64,000 bases of DNA from Rhodoferax sp. (GTDB lineage Bacteria > Pseudomonadota > Gammaproteobacteria > Burkholderiales > Burkholderiaceae_C). The DNA is taken from the NCBI RefSeq assembly GCF_018780565.1, contig NZ_JADMJN010000002.1:620001-684000 (forward strand), read 5' to 3'. The stretch's first letter is position 1, and every line of letters begins with the position of its first letter. A model generated the notes under the pieces. That model was given only the letters and a program-made list of their open reading frames with translations. It did not search any database and was not told the origin of the DNA. Below are positions 16,012 to 26,324 of the stretch, in pieces. The position numbers were made by a program, and so were the translations under genes.

Positions 16012-16763
16012 CAGTGATTCCCCTTGCCCAGATATACCCGTTTGACTTCTTCGTTGGACCTGATTTCGTCCGGTGTTCCCTGTACCAGCAGTTGCCCCTG
16101 GTGCAGCACGATGATGCTGTCACTCACCCCCATGATCAATTTCATTTTGTGTTCGACCAGGCCGATGGTGCGATGCTCCAGCAGCTTGAGGATCAGGTTC
16201 ATGATGACCCGGGTTTCTTCCGGACTCATGCCGGCGGTCGGTTCGTCAAGCAGGAGTAGTTTGGGATCGCACGCCAGTGCGACTGCAATTTCCAGGCTGC
16301 GCTGCTCGCCATGCGCCAGGTTCGCCGCCTGATCATGCCGCCGGTCCTGCAAGCCCACAAGCTCCAACAAAGCCTCGGCCTGCTCCACCCACTCCACATG
16401 TTTGCTGCGGGGTGTCCAGATGTTGTAGACACTGTGCAGTGACTGCACGGCAACCCGCACATTCTCCAGCACGCTCAGCGCGGGGAAAAGATTGGTGATC
16501 TGGAATGACTTGGAAATTCCAACCTTGGCAAACTCGTGCTGCTTCAGGCCAACAACGCTCTTGCCGTCAAACAGAATCTCGCCCGAAGTGGGCATGAAGC
16601 CGCCTGACACCATGTTGAAAAATGTTGATTTTCCTGCGCCATTGGGGCCAATGATGGCGGTCAGCTTGCCCCGGTGAAAGTCAACGCTGATGTCCTTGTT
16701 GGCCGTAAAGCCGCCAAATTTTTTGGTGACATTGCGGGTGCTGAGTATGGATGTATTGCTCAT
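16011..16763 (-). CDS. LIV-type ABC transporter ATP-binding protein, LivG family
   Basis: 250 aa from the ATG at 16763, which overlaps the livM stop (ATGA); a longer open frame exists but would run deep into livM. Motifs: Walker A GPNGAGKS, Q-loop KSFQITNLFPALSV, signature LAHGEQRSLEIAVAL and Walker B LLLLDEPTAGMSPEE. The LAHGEQ signature is the usual LivG variant. Same operon as the genes on both sides. Confidence 0.92.
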   Translation of the reverse strand: MSNTSILSTRNVTKKFGGFTANKDISVDFHRGKLTAIIGPNGAGKSTFFNMVSGGFMPTSGEILFDGKSVVGLKQHEFAKVGISKSFQITNLFPALSVLENVRVAVQSLHSVYNIWTPRSKHVEWVEQAEALLELVGLQDRRHDQAANLAHGEQRSLEIAVALACDPKLLLLDEPTAGMSPEETRVIMNLILKLLEHRTIGLVEHKMKLIMGVSDSIIVLHQGQLLVQGTPDEIRSNEEVKRVYLGKGNH

Positions 16764-17725
16764 TTTTTGTACCACGCCAGTACGGTTCCCCAGATCCCTT
16801 TTGGAAAGAAGAGCACGAGAAGGATGAAGATGACACCGACGATTAGCTGCCATCGCTCGGTGAAGCCTGTGACGATATGTTCAATGGCGAGGAACATGCC
16901 TGCACCGAGGAACGGCCCGAAGAAGGTCCCCATGCCGCCCAGAAGGGTCATCATCATGACTTGACCGGAGGTGTGGTACGAGAGACTGTCAATGGATACG
17001 GTGGACAGGTTGATGGCATTCAGGGCGCCTGCCAGGCCACAGACCATGCCGGAAATGACCAGTGACAGAAGACGTGTGCGCTCAATGTTGATGCCACAGG
17101 CGCGTGCCCGGTTTTCGTTTTCGCGCAGCGCTTCCAGAATGGAACCGAAGGGGGAGTTCAGCAGCCGGTCGATCAGCCAGACCGCGATGGCGACGAAGCA
17201 GAGCATGAAGTAGTACTTGACCAGCGGCTTGAGCAAATCAAGGGTTACAAGACCTAGTTGGACGGTGTTGACATTCACGCCGCGCAAGCCGTTGTCGCCG
17301 CCGGTGATTGATGTGGCGTGGAAGAACAGGAAATAGACGCACTGTGCCAACGCCAGTGTGACCATGGCAAAGTAGATGCCGCGCGTTCGTATCGCCAGCA
17401 TCCCCATCAGCAAGGCAATCAAGCCGGCCAATGCAACGCCAAACACAAGGGCGAGGGGCCACGCTACGCCGTATTGGGAGATCAGAATGCCGCAACCGTA
17501 GGCTCCTCCGCCGAAAAATGCGGCGTGGCCGAACGAGAGTTTGCCGGTGTAGCCGAATGTCAGGTTGTAACCTGCGGCAAACAGGCCGAACAGAAGAATG
17601 TTGATGGCCAGCGAGTGGAACGGAAATACCAGCGGGAAGGCCGCCAGCAGCGCCAGCACGGTCAGCGCCGGATGCTTGCCTAGCAAGGCCAGCCAGGGTC
17701 TTGTGGATGTGTTGTTTGTTTTCAT
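16760..17725 (-). CDS. LIV-type ABC transporter permease, LivM family
   Basis: 321 aa with about eight to nine hydrophobic segments. LivM features are YNLTFGYTGKLSFGHAAFFGGGAYG, IRTRGIYFAMVTLALAQ and EALRENENRARACGIN (the cytoplasmic EAA-like loop that contacts the ATPase). Seven nt behind livH. Confidence 0.93.
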   Translation of the reverse strand: MKTNNTSTRPWLALLGKHPALTVLALLAAFPLVFPFHSLAINILLFGLFAAGYNLTFGYTGKLSFGHAAFFGGGAYGCGILISQYGVAWPLALVFGVALAGLIALLMGMLAIRTRGIYFAMVTLALAQCVYFLFFHATSITGGDNGLRGVNVNTVQLGLVTLDLLKPLVKYYFMLCFVAIAVWLIDRLLNSPFGSILEALRENENRARACGINIERTRLLSLVISGMVCGLAGALNAINLSTVSIDSLSYHTSGQVMMMTLLGGMGTFFGPFLGAGMFLAIEHIVTGFTERWQLIVGVIFILLVLFFPKGIWGTVLAWYKK

Positions 17726-17732
17726 CGTAGAT

Positions 17733-18614
17733 TCAGCTCATCAGGCCTTTGCGACCAAACAGGCCGTTGGGTTTGAATATCAGCGTAATAGCCATCAAGG
17801 CGAACATCGAGAATTCGGCCAGCTCTGGCTGGAACAGGGTTGTGAAACTGACCACAACACCGACCAGAAGGCCTGCCGCAATCGCCCCACCCAGAGAACC
17901 CATACCGCCAACCACCGTGATCACAAACGCTTCCACCAGGATGGGCACCCCCATTTCAGGTGACACACCGCGCATGGGGGCCGCCAGCAGGCCCGCCAGA
18001 CCGGCAATCGCGGTGCCCACGCCAAAGATGGCCAACCACACTGTTGAGATGTTGATGCCAAGTACGCGCAACACCAGAGGATCGCGTGCGCCAGCGCGGA
18101 CGATGAGTCCGAAGCGGGTCTTTTCCAGGAACAGCCACAACGCGAGAAGGACCACGGAGGTGACGCCGATCAGGAACAGGCGGTACAGGGGAAACATGCC
18201 AATGCCAATGTCTATGGCGCCCTGCAATGCCTCCGGTGTTTCAAATGGCTCGCCCTGTACACCAAACATCATGCGAATCAAGTCCATCATCACGTAGGCC
18301 AGACCGAAGGTCAGCAACAAGGGGTAGTCAATGCCACGACCGTACAAAGGTCGAACCAGAAAGCGCTCGACCAGTATGCCAACAAGCCCCGTGATCAGGG
18401 GAACTGCGACCATACAGACCCAGAAATTACCAGTTTTTGCAAATACGAAGACGCCTACATAGGCGCCCAGCATGAAGAATGCGCCATGTGCAAAGTTGAC
18501 GATGGTCAGCAGTCCGAAGACAAGCGACAGGCCAACGCCGACCAGGACATAGATGGACCCGAGGGCGAGTCCTGTGACCAGTTGCTGCGCTATGAGATTG
18601 AAGGAAAGTTCCAT
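17733..18614 (-). CDS. LIV-type ABC transporter permease, LivH family
   Basis: 293 aa from ATG 18614, chosen because MELSFNLIAQQLVTGLALGSIY is the normal LivH beginning; the open frame extends 19 codons further. Hydrophobic membrane segments with GLLTIVNFAHGAFFMLGAY and the cytoplasmic loop RAGARDPLVLRVLGIN, which mark LivH. The 84-nt gap to the upstream binding-protein gene carries a strong hairpin (18659-18684). Confidence 0.93.
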   Translation of the reverse strand: MELSFNLIAQQLVTGLALGSIYVLVGVGLSLVFGLLTIVNFAHGAFFMLGAYVGVFVFAKTGNFWVCMVAVPLITGLVGILVERFLVRPLYGRGIDYPLLLTFGLAYVMMDLIRMMFGVQGEPFETPEALQGAIDIGIGMFPLYRLFLIGVTSVVLLALWLFLEKTRFGLIVRAGARDPLVLRVLGINISTVWLAIFGVGTAIAGLAGLLAAPMRGVSPEMGVPILVEAFVITVVGGMGSLGGAIAAGLLVGVVVSFTTLFQPELAEFSMFALMAITLIFKPNGLFGRKGLMS

Positions 18615-18658
18615 GTGCGAACCAATGGTTTTTTTACTGAAGGGGCGGACAACAAATC

Positions 18659-18684
18659 GCAGCCAGGGCACATGCCCTGGCTGC
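18659..18684 (-). other. Intercistronic hairpin between binding-protein gene and livH
   Basis: Two perfectly complementary 12-nt arms, GCAGCCAGGGCA (18659-18670) and TGCCCTGGCTGC (18673-18684), separated by 2 nt (effectively 11 bp with a 4-nt loop). It starts 15 nt after the binding-protein stop. There is no U run behind it, so it looks like an RNA-stabilising or partly attenuating element that keeps the binding protein in excess over the permeases. Confidence 0.65.
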
Positions 18685-18698
18685 GTTGCGGCAAGCGA

Positions 18699-19949
18699 TT
18701 ACGCGCGATGTCCCAGCTCGCTGCATGAACGCAGCTTGCTGTCGTCGAAATTTTCGATGGCCACGATTTTGAAGATGTCCTGGTCGTTGGCCGCCACAGC
18801 GCGGTCCTTGGACTCGACGATGAGCACCGACTGCACCGCCTGATGGTCGCAGCCGCGCATGTACACATTGCCCTTGTACAGATCACCCTTGATGGCACGC
18901 ATAGCCGTGATGACCTTGTCCGTATCTGTTGTTCCTGCGGCTTTCGCAGCAGCCAAAACATTGCGCACGCCGGCGTAACCCAGGCCCGCATAGTCGGTGG
19001 GGTACAGGCCGTTGTGCATGGCCTTGAATGCGTCGTTAAGTCGCTTGGAGGAGGGCGTCGTGGCTTCCATGCCCCAGTAGTAGCCTGTTCCGCCAATGAT
19101 GCCTTCGTAGGCCTTGTGCCCGTCAACCATACGACCGTTGTGCATCAGCAGCGGGGCAATGATTTTGACCTGCTTCTTGATGCCAAAGTCATTGGCCTGT
19201 TTGAAGGCAATCTGCTGGTCACGCCCGAAGTTGCAGACGATCAACACGTCGGGCTTGAGCGCCAGAATCCTTGGGAAATAGCTGGAGAAATCGGTGGTTC
19301 CCAGTGGGTGGCGAATGTCAGCCAGTACTTCCATGCCCAGGCCCTTGCCTGCGGTTTGGAATCCGCGTGCCATTTCGTGGCCGTAGGCATAGTCTGCAGT
19401 CAGGAAGACAACCCGCTTGCCCATCTTTGGAATCGCGTAGCGCGCCACTGCGCCCGCCGTCATATGGGGGTTAAGGCATTCATGGAAGGTGTAGCGGCTC
19501 CAGTCCTTGGCCTCGTTGATGGTGTCGGACTGGCTGATGGAGTTGAAAATGACCTGGCGCTGCTTGGTGACGTTGTTGACCGACAGCTGCACCGCTGCCG
19601 AGACAGAGCCGACGATGAAATTGGCTTTGTCCTTGTCAATCAGTTCAATGGTTCGGGTAGCCGCTTCCTGCGGATTGAGCTTGTCATCGCGCACCAGCAA
19701 TTCTGCCTTGCGGCCATTGAGGCCGCCAGCATCGTTGAACTCCTTGATGGCGAGTTCAGCGCCGCGGACAACGGCCTGGGCTTCTGCCGCAAAAGCGCCG
19801 GTCAGAGGCACTGGAAATCCAATGCGAATGGGTTCTGTCTGTGCCTGGACCAGACCTGGAAACGCCAAGGTGCCCAGTGCAAGCGACCCTCCTCCGGCGA
19901 ATGTTTTTAACGCCTGACGACGTGTTGGGCTGTCAATACGGTGATTCAA
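18699..19949 (-). CDS. LIV-type ABC transporter periplasmic substrate-binding protein (Tat-like signal)
   Basis: 416 aa. The N-terminus has TRRQALKTFAGGGSLALGTLAFPGLVQAQ: twin arginine, hydrophobic stretch and an AQA-like cleavage site, so export by Tat is possible. The mature part is a type I periplasmic binding protein (IRIGFPVPLTGAFAAEAQAVVRGAELA, RDDKLNPQEAATRTIELID). First gene of the transporter unit; the promoter/operator at 20030-20060 lies about 80-110 nt upstream. Ligand probably an aromatic or other carboxylic acid (inferred from context). Confidence 0.92.
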   Translation of the reverse strand: MNHRIDSPTRRQALKTFAGGGSLALGTLAFPGLVQAQTEPIRIGFPVPLTGAFAAEAQAVVRGAELAIKEFNDAGGLNGRKAELLVRDDKLNPQEAATRTIELIDKDKANFIVGSVSAAVQLSVNNVTKQRQVIFNSISQSDTINEAKDWSRYTFHECLNPHMTAGAVARYAIPKMGKRVVFLTADYAYGHEMARGFQTAGKGLGMEVLADIRHPLGTTDFSSYFPRILALKPDVLIVCNFGRDQQIAFKQANDFGIKKQVKIIAPLLMHNGRMVDGHKAYEGIIGGTGYYWGMEATTPSSKRLNDAFKAMHNGLYPTDYAGLGYAGVRNVLAAAKAAGTTDTDKVITAMRAIKGDLYKGNVYMRGCDHQAVQSVLIVESKDRAVAANDQDIFKIVAIENFDDSKLRSCSELGHRA

Positions 19950-20029
19950 GTTTGTCTCCTTTGGATGAGTGCTTTACGTGTACGAAGTACCTTGGTCTTT
20001 GCCGGACGAGCTTTTTCAGCGCGCAATAA

Positions 20030-20060
20030 ATCATAGTACATTATTTACCCATTGGTCAAT
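20030..20060 (-). promoter_or_regulatory. Transporter promoter with TetR operator copy C
   Basis: On the minus strand TTGACC (20059-20054), 18 nt, TATGAT (20035-20030) is a good sigma70 promoter for the binding-protein-livHMGF unit. The repeat ATTGACC-AATG-GGTAAAT (minus strand, 20060-20043) overlaps the -35 box and spacer. From 20060 down to 20039 it is identical to copy B except one base. The region also lies upstream of the second binding protein on the + strand (start 20175). Confidence 0.78.
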
Positions 20061-20174
20061 AGGTGCTTCTCCAAGGTGACACCATGTCACTTGATAGGTG
20101 CAGTACATTCACCGTTCTTCATGCTTAAGATATAAGCTTGAGGCCTTTCCAACGTCGATTTCACGGAGTTAAAC

Positions 20175-21413
20175 ATGTTTAAATTGTCACTTTCCCGGTC
20201 TTTGCTGGCCGGTGCTGTGCTGCTGGCAAGCGTTCCAATCTTGCATGCTGAAGTGGTCAAAATTGGTTTTATTGAAGTACTGTCAGGTCCGTTTGCGAAT
20301 GCTGGCAAGACTTCCCTGAATCAGTTGCGTGAAGTGGTGACCCAGCTCAACGCCAAGAGCAAGCCGACCGACCCGAAGTTCGAAGTCGTGGCATTTGATG
20401 GCAAAGGTTCGCCCCAGGAAAGCACCACCGTGTTGAAGGCGGCTGTTGATCAGGGCGTTCGCTACATCACGCAGGGTGGCGGATCGGGTGTTGCGTTTGC
20501 GCTCTCCGATGCGATTTCCAAGTTGGCTGAACGCGAGCCTGCCAAGGCCACGGTCTTTCTGAACTATTCGGCGATGGATCCAGGACTGACCAACGAGCGA
20601 TGCAATTTTTGGCACTTCCGCTTCTACCCGTCAAGTGAGATGAAGATTGAAGCGTTGACTACGTACATGACGAAGCGTCCGGACATCAAGAAGGTTTATC
20701 TCTTGAATCAGGAGTACACGCACGGACAGCAAGTTTCCAAGGCATCCAAGGCCTATCTGGCACGCAAGCGCCCTGACATCCAGATTGTGGGCGATGACTT
20801 CGTACCGATTGCGCAGGTGCGCGACTTCGCTCCCTACATTGCCAAGATCCGTTCGTCCGGCGCCGACACGGTGATCACATCGAACTGGGGCAGTGATCTG
20901 ACATTGCTGTTCAAATCCGCCAAGGAATACGGTCTCAACATCAATTTCTACACAATGAACGCCAACAATCCGGGTACACCGGCACAGTTGGGATCATGGG
21001 GTGCGGAAAAGGTGGGTGTGATCTGGAACTGGGGTCACAACGCACCTACGCCAGAACTGGAAAAAATCTATGTGGACTACAAGAAAAAGTTTGATGAAGA
21101 CTTCATTTTCGCAGCGCACTGGAACAGCATGAACATGTTGAGTGCTGCGATGCAAAAAGCCAAGTCCACCGATGCGAAGCAGGTCGCTTTTGCATTGGAA
21201 GGCATGAAGTACAAAAGCCCAATGGGTGAAATCGAAATGCGGAAAACAGATCACCAGTTGCAGGCGCCCTTGTTCCTGGGCATCTGGGCCAAGCAGGGTA
21301 GCAAGGGTGTCAAATACGATGCTGAAAAGACCGGCTACGGTTTCCGCTCGGAAGTGGTATGGGACTCGTATGTGAGCTCGCAGCCAACATCTTGCCAAAT
21401 GAGCCGTCCTTGA
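20175..21413 (+). CDS. LIV-type ABC transporter substrate-binding protein (orphan, Sec signal)
   Basis: 412 aa. Signal peptide MFKLSLSRSLLAGAVLLASV, cleavage near LHA-EVV. Mature protein is a type I periplasmic binding protein (VVKIGFIEVLSGPFANAGKT, YLLNQEYTHGQQVSKASKAYL, VITSNWGSDLTLLFKSAKEYG). It is divergent from the first binding-protein gene and has no permease of its own, so it may feed the same LIV permease with a second ligand. Terminator hairpins follow directly. It shares little obvious sequence with the 18699-19949 protein. Confidence 0.9.
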   Translation: MFKLSLSRSLLAGAVLLASVPILHAEVVKIGFIEVLSGPFANAGKTSLNQLREVVTQLNAKSKPTDPKFEVVAFDGKGSPQESTTVLKAAVDQGVRYITQGGGSGVAFALSDAISKLAEREPAKATVFLNYSAMDPGLTNERCNFWHFRFYPSSEMKIEALTTYMTKRPDIKKVYLLNQEYTHGQQVSKASKAYLARKRPDIQIVGDDFVPIAQVRDFAPYIAKIRSSGADTVITSNWGSDLTLLFKSAKEYGLNINFYTMNANNPGTPAQLGSWGAEKVGVIWNWGHNAPTPELEKIYVDYKKKFDEDFIFAAHWNSMNMLSAAMQKAKSTDAKQVAFALEGMKYKSPMGEIEMRKTDHQLQAPLFLGIWAKQGSKGVKYDAEKTGYGFRSEVVWDSYVSSQPTSCQMSRP

Positions 21414-21460
21414 TGGCAATGCCCGCGCTGCAAGGCGCGGGCATCAGTATTTTGGATACA

Positions 21461-21487
21461 AAAAAGCCCGCATTAAGCGGGCTTTTT
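21461..21487. terminator. Bidirectional rho-independent terminator
   Basis: AAAAAGCCCGC (21461-21471), loop ATTAA, GCGGGCTTTTT (21477-21487): a perfect stem with A run on one side and T run on the other, between the convergent binding-protein gene (+) and rpmG (-). A further GC hairpin (21421-21442) just after the + strand stop may assist. Confidence 0.92.
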
Positions 21488-21507
21488 CATGACTACAGAA
21501 GACTGAA

Positions 21508-21678
21508 TTACTTCAGTTTCATTTCCTTGTAGTCGACATGCTTGCGAGCTTTGGGATCAAATTTCTTGATCAACATCTTCTCGGGCATGGTCTTCTTGTT
21601 CTTGCTGGTGGTGTAGAAGTGACCAGTACCTGCTGTAGATTCCAGCTTGATTTTTTCGCGTCCGCCTTTGGTTGCCAT
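21508..21678 (-). CDS. rpmG: 50S ribosomal protein L33
   Basis: 56 aa, start [20 protein letters not shown], then [15 protein letters not shown] and the end [10 protein letters not shown]. This is the full-length proteobacterial L33 without the CxxC zinc ribbons. It lies 11 nt behind rpmB, the usual rpmB-rpmG pair, and ends before the bidirectional terminator. Confidence 0.97.
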   Translation of the reverse strand: MATKGGREKIKLESTAGTGHFYTTSKNKKTMPEKMLIKKFDPKARKHVDYKEMKLK

Positions 21679-21689
21679 GGTGCTACTCC

Positions 21690-21923
21690 TTAAGCTTGGC
21701 CACGTGCGCGCAGATCGGCGAGCACAGAATCAATACCGTTTTTGTCGATCAAACGCAAACCTGCGTTGGAAATCCGCAGGCGAACCCAACGGTTTTCAGA
21801 CTCGACCCAGAAACGGCGGTATTGCAGGTTCGGCAGGAACCGGCGCTTGGTTTTGTTGTTGGCGTGGGAAACCTTGTTCCCAACCATGGGGCCTTTGCCC
21901 GTAACTTCACATACGCGTGCCAT
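21690..21923 (-). CDS. rpmB: 50S ribosomal protein L28
   Basis: 77 aa from ATG 21923: [20 protein letters not shown], then [18 protein letters not shown] and the end [11 protein letters not shown], all typical of L28. An in-frame upstream ATG would add 11 atypical residues and is rejected. A single Cys is present, so this is the form without zinc ligands. First gene of the rpmB-rpmG operon. Confidence 0.97.
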   Translation of the reverse strand: MARVCEVTGKGPMVGNKVSHANNKTKRRFLPNLQYRRFWVESENRWVRLRISNAGLRLIDKNGIDSVLADLRARGQA

Positions 21924-22137
21924 AAGGACACTCCGATACTTTTTAACGGCTATCACTGGCGATCAGCCTGGTCTGCCTTGCAGTCCGAACCAATCTCGCT
22001 CTAGCCTCACCTCGCCAAGTAAAAGGGTGGCGGTAACCCCAGGTTACTTTTTACATAACCCCCGCCAAGTCACTTGACGGACATTGCTGAGCCCGGGCTC
22101 TCACGAGCCAAGATCAGCAAAGCCTGCAATTATAACG
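21924..22137. other. Intergenic region between trxB and rpmB with a hairpin-forming segment
   Basis: 214 nt. The stretch 22021-22066 can fold on the minus strand with GGCGG/CCGCC and GGTTA/TAACC pairings followed by a T run, so it may terminate trxB transcription before the rpmB promoter. No gene is evident. Confidence 0.4.
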
Positions 22138-23130
<993 letters not shown>

Positions 23131-23242
23131 TCAGGACAAAGTGTTAAATATCAACGCTTTGCCGGATAAAGTTACCCCGGTTTCGCGAGCCTGGTCGCAA
23201 TTGTAAGAAGCCGGTGTTTCCACGAAAAATGAGGATTATGCA

Positions 23243-23917
23243 ATGTCGATGCTGAGTAATCTGGATCTGATCCGCCGCGTGCCACTTTTTGCCTTGTTGA
23301 CACCGGAACAGGCCGCATTGTTGTCGGATGCGGTAGAAAAGCGTCGGTTCAAGCGCGGTGAATTGATCGTGGAAAAGGGCAAAAAATCAAATTCTCTCTT
23401 CATCATCCTGGCGGGCAGAGCCCGCGTCGTGATCACGGATCGCAAGGGGCGTGAGGTGATTCTGGCCAGTTTGCAACCTGGCGATTACATCGGTGAGATG
23501 AGTCTGATTGACAACGATCCCCATTCCGCCAGTGTGGAAACCGAGGTTCAGACGGACGTACTGGTGCTGGGGCGTGCGGAGTTCACACGTTGCCTGGCAG
23601 AGAACGCCTCCATGTCCTACTCTGTGATGAAAGGTCTGGTTCAGCGTCTTCGCAAAGCCGATGAGAAGATCGGGTCATTGGCCTTGCTGGGTGTCTACGG
23701 GCGTGTGGCCGATGTGCTCATGGGCCGCGCTGTGCCCGATGGTGAAAAACGAATGCTGATCCGCGAAAAGATTTCGCGCCAGGATATTGCCAAAATGGTG
23801 GGTGCTTCGCGTGAAATGGTGAGCCGTGTCATGCGCGATTTCGAAGACCACGGCTTCATCGAAACCCGTGAAGGCGGCGCTGTGGTCATCACCGAACGGC
23901 GTTCTGTGCCGCGTTAG
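23243..23917 (+). CDS. Crp/Fnr-family transcriptional regulator
   Basis: 224 aa. Cyclic-nucleotide-binding-type beta barrel (residues about 10-130; [42 protein letters not shown]) and a C-terminal helix-turn-helix ([24 protein letters not shown]). No N-terminal cysteine cluster, so it is not an FNR-type oxygen sensor; the effector may be cAMP or another ligand. ftsK begins 52 nt downstream on the same strand. Confidence 0.92.
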   Translation: MSMLSNLDLIRRVPLFALLTPEQAALLSDAVEKRRFKRGELIVEKGKKSNSLFIILAGRARVVITDRKGREVILASLQPGDYIGEMSLIDNDPHSASVETEVQTDVLVLGRAEFTRCLAENASMSYSVMKGLVQRLRKADEKIGSLALLGVYGRVADVLMGRAVPDGEKRMLIREKISRQDIAKMVGASREMVSRVMRDFEDHGFIETREGGAVVITERRSVPR

Positions 23918-23969
23918 CCCGCTGCGGTCTTTCTTCCCCCGGGCTCAAGCTTGGTATTACTTGTCTCAA

Positions 23970-26318
23970 ATGACTTATTCGCTCGATACCCTGAATTCCA
24001 ACCGTTCTGCTTCTTCGCCCGCCCGTTCTGGCTGGGGCCGTTTTGCTGATGAACTGGTGCTGGTGGCCGGTCTGGTTATGCTGATTTTTTGGTTGCTGGC
24101 GCTGTTGAGCTATTCACCGCAGGATGCGGCCTGGTCAACTTCTGGCAGCAGCACTGCACTGTTGAACCGGGGCGGACGCTTGGGCGCCTGGTTAGCCGAT
24201 GGCAGCTATTTCCTGCTGGGGTTTTCGGTCTGGTGGTGCGTGGCGGCTGGTATTCGTGCCTGGCTATCCAATCTGGCGCAATGGATGCGCGGGCGCGAAA
24301 TGCTGGGCGCCAAGGGGGAGGCCGCTGCTTCGCTGGTCGCCAGGTTCGCCACTGGCCGTGCTGCCTTCTGGTGCGGTCTGATCATGTTGTTGTGTGCCAG
24401 TGCCAGCCTGGAGTGGTCCAGGTTGTACAGCCTGGAGGCCCGCTTGCCGGGGCACAGTGGCGGCGTGCTGGGTTATCTGGTCGGGCCGTGGAGCGTCAAA
24501 TGGCTGGGTTTTTCGGGCGCTGGTCTGGTGGCCATTGCGCTGGGTGTGATGGGTGCTGCACTGGTATTTCGTTTCTCCTGGGGGCATGTGGCGGAGCGCC
24601 TGGGTGCCTGGCTATTTTTCCAGGTTGAATCACGGCGTGAAAAGCGCGAAGTGGCACAGGACATTGCCATGGGACAGCAAGCCGCGCGCGAACGCGAAGA
24701 GGTCGTGATTGAGGAGCGCGAGGATATCGCCGAGCATCACCCCATGCCGGTCATGATTGAACCTGTGCTGGTGGATGTACCCCGAAGCGAGCGTGTCGCC
24801 AAGGAGCGGCAGAAGCCGTTATTTACCGAAATGCCCGACAGCAAGCTGCCCCAGGTGGACTTGCTGGATGGCGCGATGCTGCGCCAGGAGACTGTTGCCC
24901 CCGAGACGCTGGAAATGACCAGCCGCATGATCGAAAAGAAGCTGAAAGACTTTGGTGTCGAAGTGCGTGTGGTGCTGGCCCAGCCGGGGCCGGTGATCAC
25001 GCGCTATGAAATCGAACCCGCCACCGGTGTCAAGGGCTCGCAGATTGTGGGTCTGGCCAAAGACCTGGCGCGGTCCCTGAGCCTTGTGTCGATCCGCGTG
25101 GTGGAGACCATACCGGGCAAGAACTACATGGCTCTGGAACTGCCCAATGCCAAGCGTCAGTCCATCAAACTGTCCGAGATTCTGGGTTCGCAAATCTACA
25201 ACGAAGCCAAGTCGCTGCTCACCATGGGCCTGGGCAAAGACATCGTCGGTAACCCGGTGGTGGCCGATCTGGCCAAGATGCCGCACGTGCTGGTGGCGGG
25301 TACCACCGGTTCGGGCAAGTCGGTGGGTATCAACGCCATGATCTTGAGTCTGCTCTACAAGGCCGAAGCGCGCGATGTGCGCCTGCTGATGATCGATCCC
25401 AAGATGCTGGAAATGTCGGTGTACGAGGGCATTCCGCATTTGCTGGCGCCGGTGGTCACCGACATGCGTCAGGCGGCACATGGCCTGACCTGGTGCGTGG
25501 CTGAGATGGAGCGCCGCTACAAGCTGCTGAGCAAAATGGGCGTGCGCAATCTGGCAGGCTACAACACCAAAATTGACGAGGCTAAAGCCCGTGGCGAATT
25601 CATCTACAACCCCTTCAGCCTGACGCCCGAGAGTCCCGAGCCGCTGGACCGTTTGCCGCACATCGTGGTGGTGATTGATGAGTTGGCCGACCTGATGATG
25701 GTGGTGGGCAAGAAGATCGAAGAGTTGATTGCCCGCCTGGCGCAAAAAGCGCGGGCCGCTGGCATTCACCTGATTCTGGCCACCCAGCGCCCCAGTGTGG
25801 ACGTGATCACTGGCCTGATCAAGGCCAATATTCCTACGCGCATTGCATTCTCGGTGGGCTCCAAGATAGACAGCCGCACCATCCTGGACCAGATGGGTGC
25901 AGAAGCCCTGTTGGGCATGGGCGACATGCTCTACATGGCCAGCGGCACCGGCTTCCCGATCCGCGTGCATGGCGCTTTCGTCAGCGACGAGGAAGTGCAC
26001 CGCGTGGTGAGTTACCTGAAATCCCAGGGCGAACCCAACTACATCGAAGGCGTTCTGGAGGGGGGCACGGTCGATGGCGAGGGCGAACCCGGCGCAGACG
26101 GCAGCAATGGTGGCGGCGAGAAAGACCCCATGTACGACCAGGCGGTGGAGGTGGTGCTGAAGAACCGCAAGGCCAGTATCTCACTGGTGCAGCGTCATTT
26201 GAAAATTGGCTACAACCGGGCAGCCCGCTTGGTGGAAGACATGGAAAACGCCGGCCTGGTGAGCTCGATGAGCAGCAGTGGCCAGCGCGAAATTTTGGTG
26301 CCCGCGCGAGCGGAATAA
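23970..26318 (+). CDS. ftsK: DNA translocase FtsK
   Basis: 782 aa from ATG 23970 ([14 protein letters not shown]); the longer open frame would overlap the Crp-type gene. N-terminal membrane segments ([62 protein letters not shown]), a short acidic/basic linker, then the RecA-like motor with Walker A GTTGSGKS and Walker [14 protein letters not shown], and the C-terminal gamma winged helix ([20 protein letters not shown]). Acts in division and chromosome-dimer resolution with XerCD. lolA follows after 6 nt. Confidence 0.97.
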   Translation: MTYSLDTLNSNRSASSPARSGWGRFADELVLVAGLVMLIFWLLALLSYSPQDAAWSTSGSSTALLNRGGRLGAWLADGSYFLLGFSVWWCVAAGIRAWLSNLAQWMRGREMLGAKGEAAASLVARFATGRAAFWCGLIMLLCASASLEWSRLYSLEARLPGHSGGVLGYLVGPWSVKWLGFSGAGLVAIALGVMGAALVFRFSWGHVAERLGAWLFFQVESRREKREVAQDIAMGQQAAREREEVVIEEREDIAEHHPMPVMIEPVLVDVPRSERVAKERQKPLFTEMPDSKLPQVDLLDGAMLRQETVAPETLEMTSRMIEKKLKDFGVEVRVVLAQPGPVITRYEIEPATGVKGSQIVGLAKDLARSLSLVSIRVVETIPGKNYMALELPNAKRQSIKLSEILGSQIYNEAKSLLTMGLGKDIVGNPVVADLAKMPHVLVAGTTGSGKSVGINAMILSLLYKAEARDVRLLMIDPKMLEMSVYEGIPHLLAPVVTDMRQAAHGLTWCVAEMERRYKLLSKMGVRNLAGYNTKIDEAKARGEFIYNPFSLTPESPEPLDRLPHIVVVIDELADLMMVVGKKIEELIARLAQKARAAGIHLILATQRPSVDVITGLIKANIPTRIAFSVGSKIDSRTILDQMGAEALLGMGDMLYMASGTGFPIRVHGAFVSDEEVHRVVSYLKSQGEPNYIEGVLEGGTVDGEGEPGADGSNGGGEKDPMYDQAVEVVLKNRKASISLVQRHLKIGYNRAARLVEDMENAGLVSSMSSSGQREILVPARAE

Positions 26319-26324
26319 ATATCA

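Noticed and set aside
23243..23917. FNR-type oxygen sensor
   Set aside because: No N-terminal cysteine cluster; called Crp/Fnr family in the wide sense only.
24819..26000. Long antisense open frame of 393 codons opposite ftsK
   Set aside because: His/Gln-rich shadow with no recognisable domain; the FtsK motor is on the other strand.
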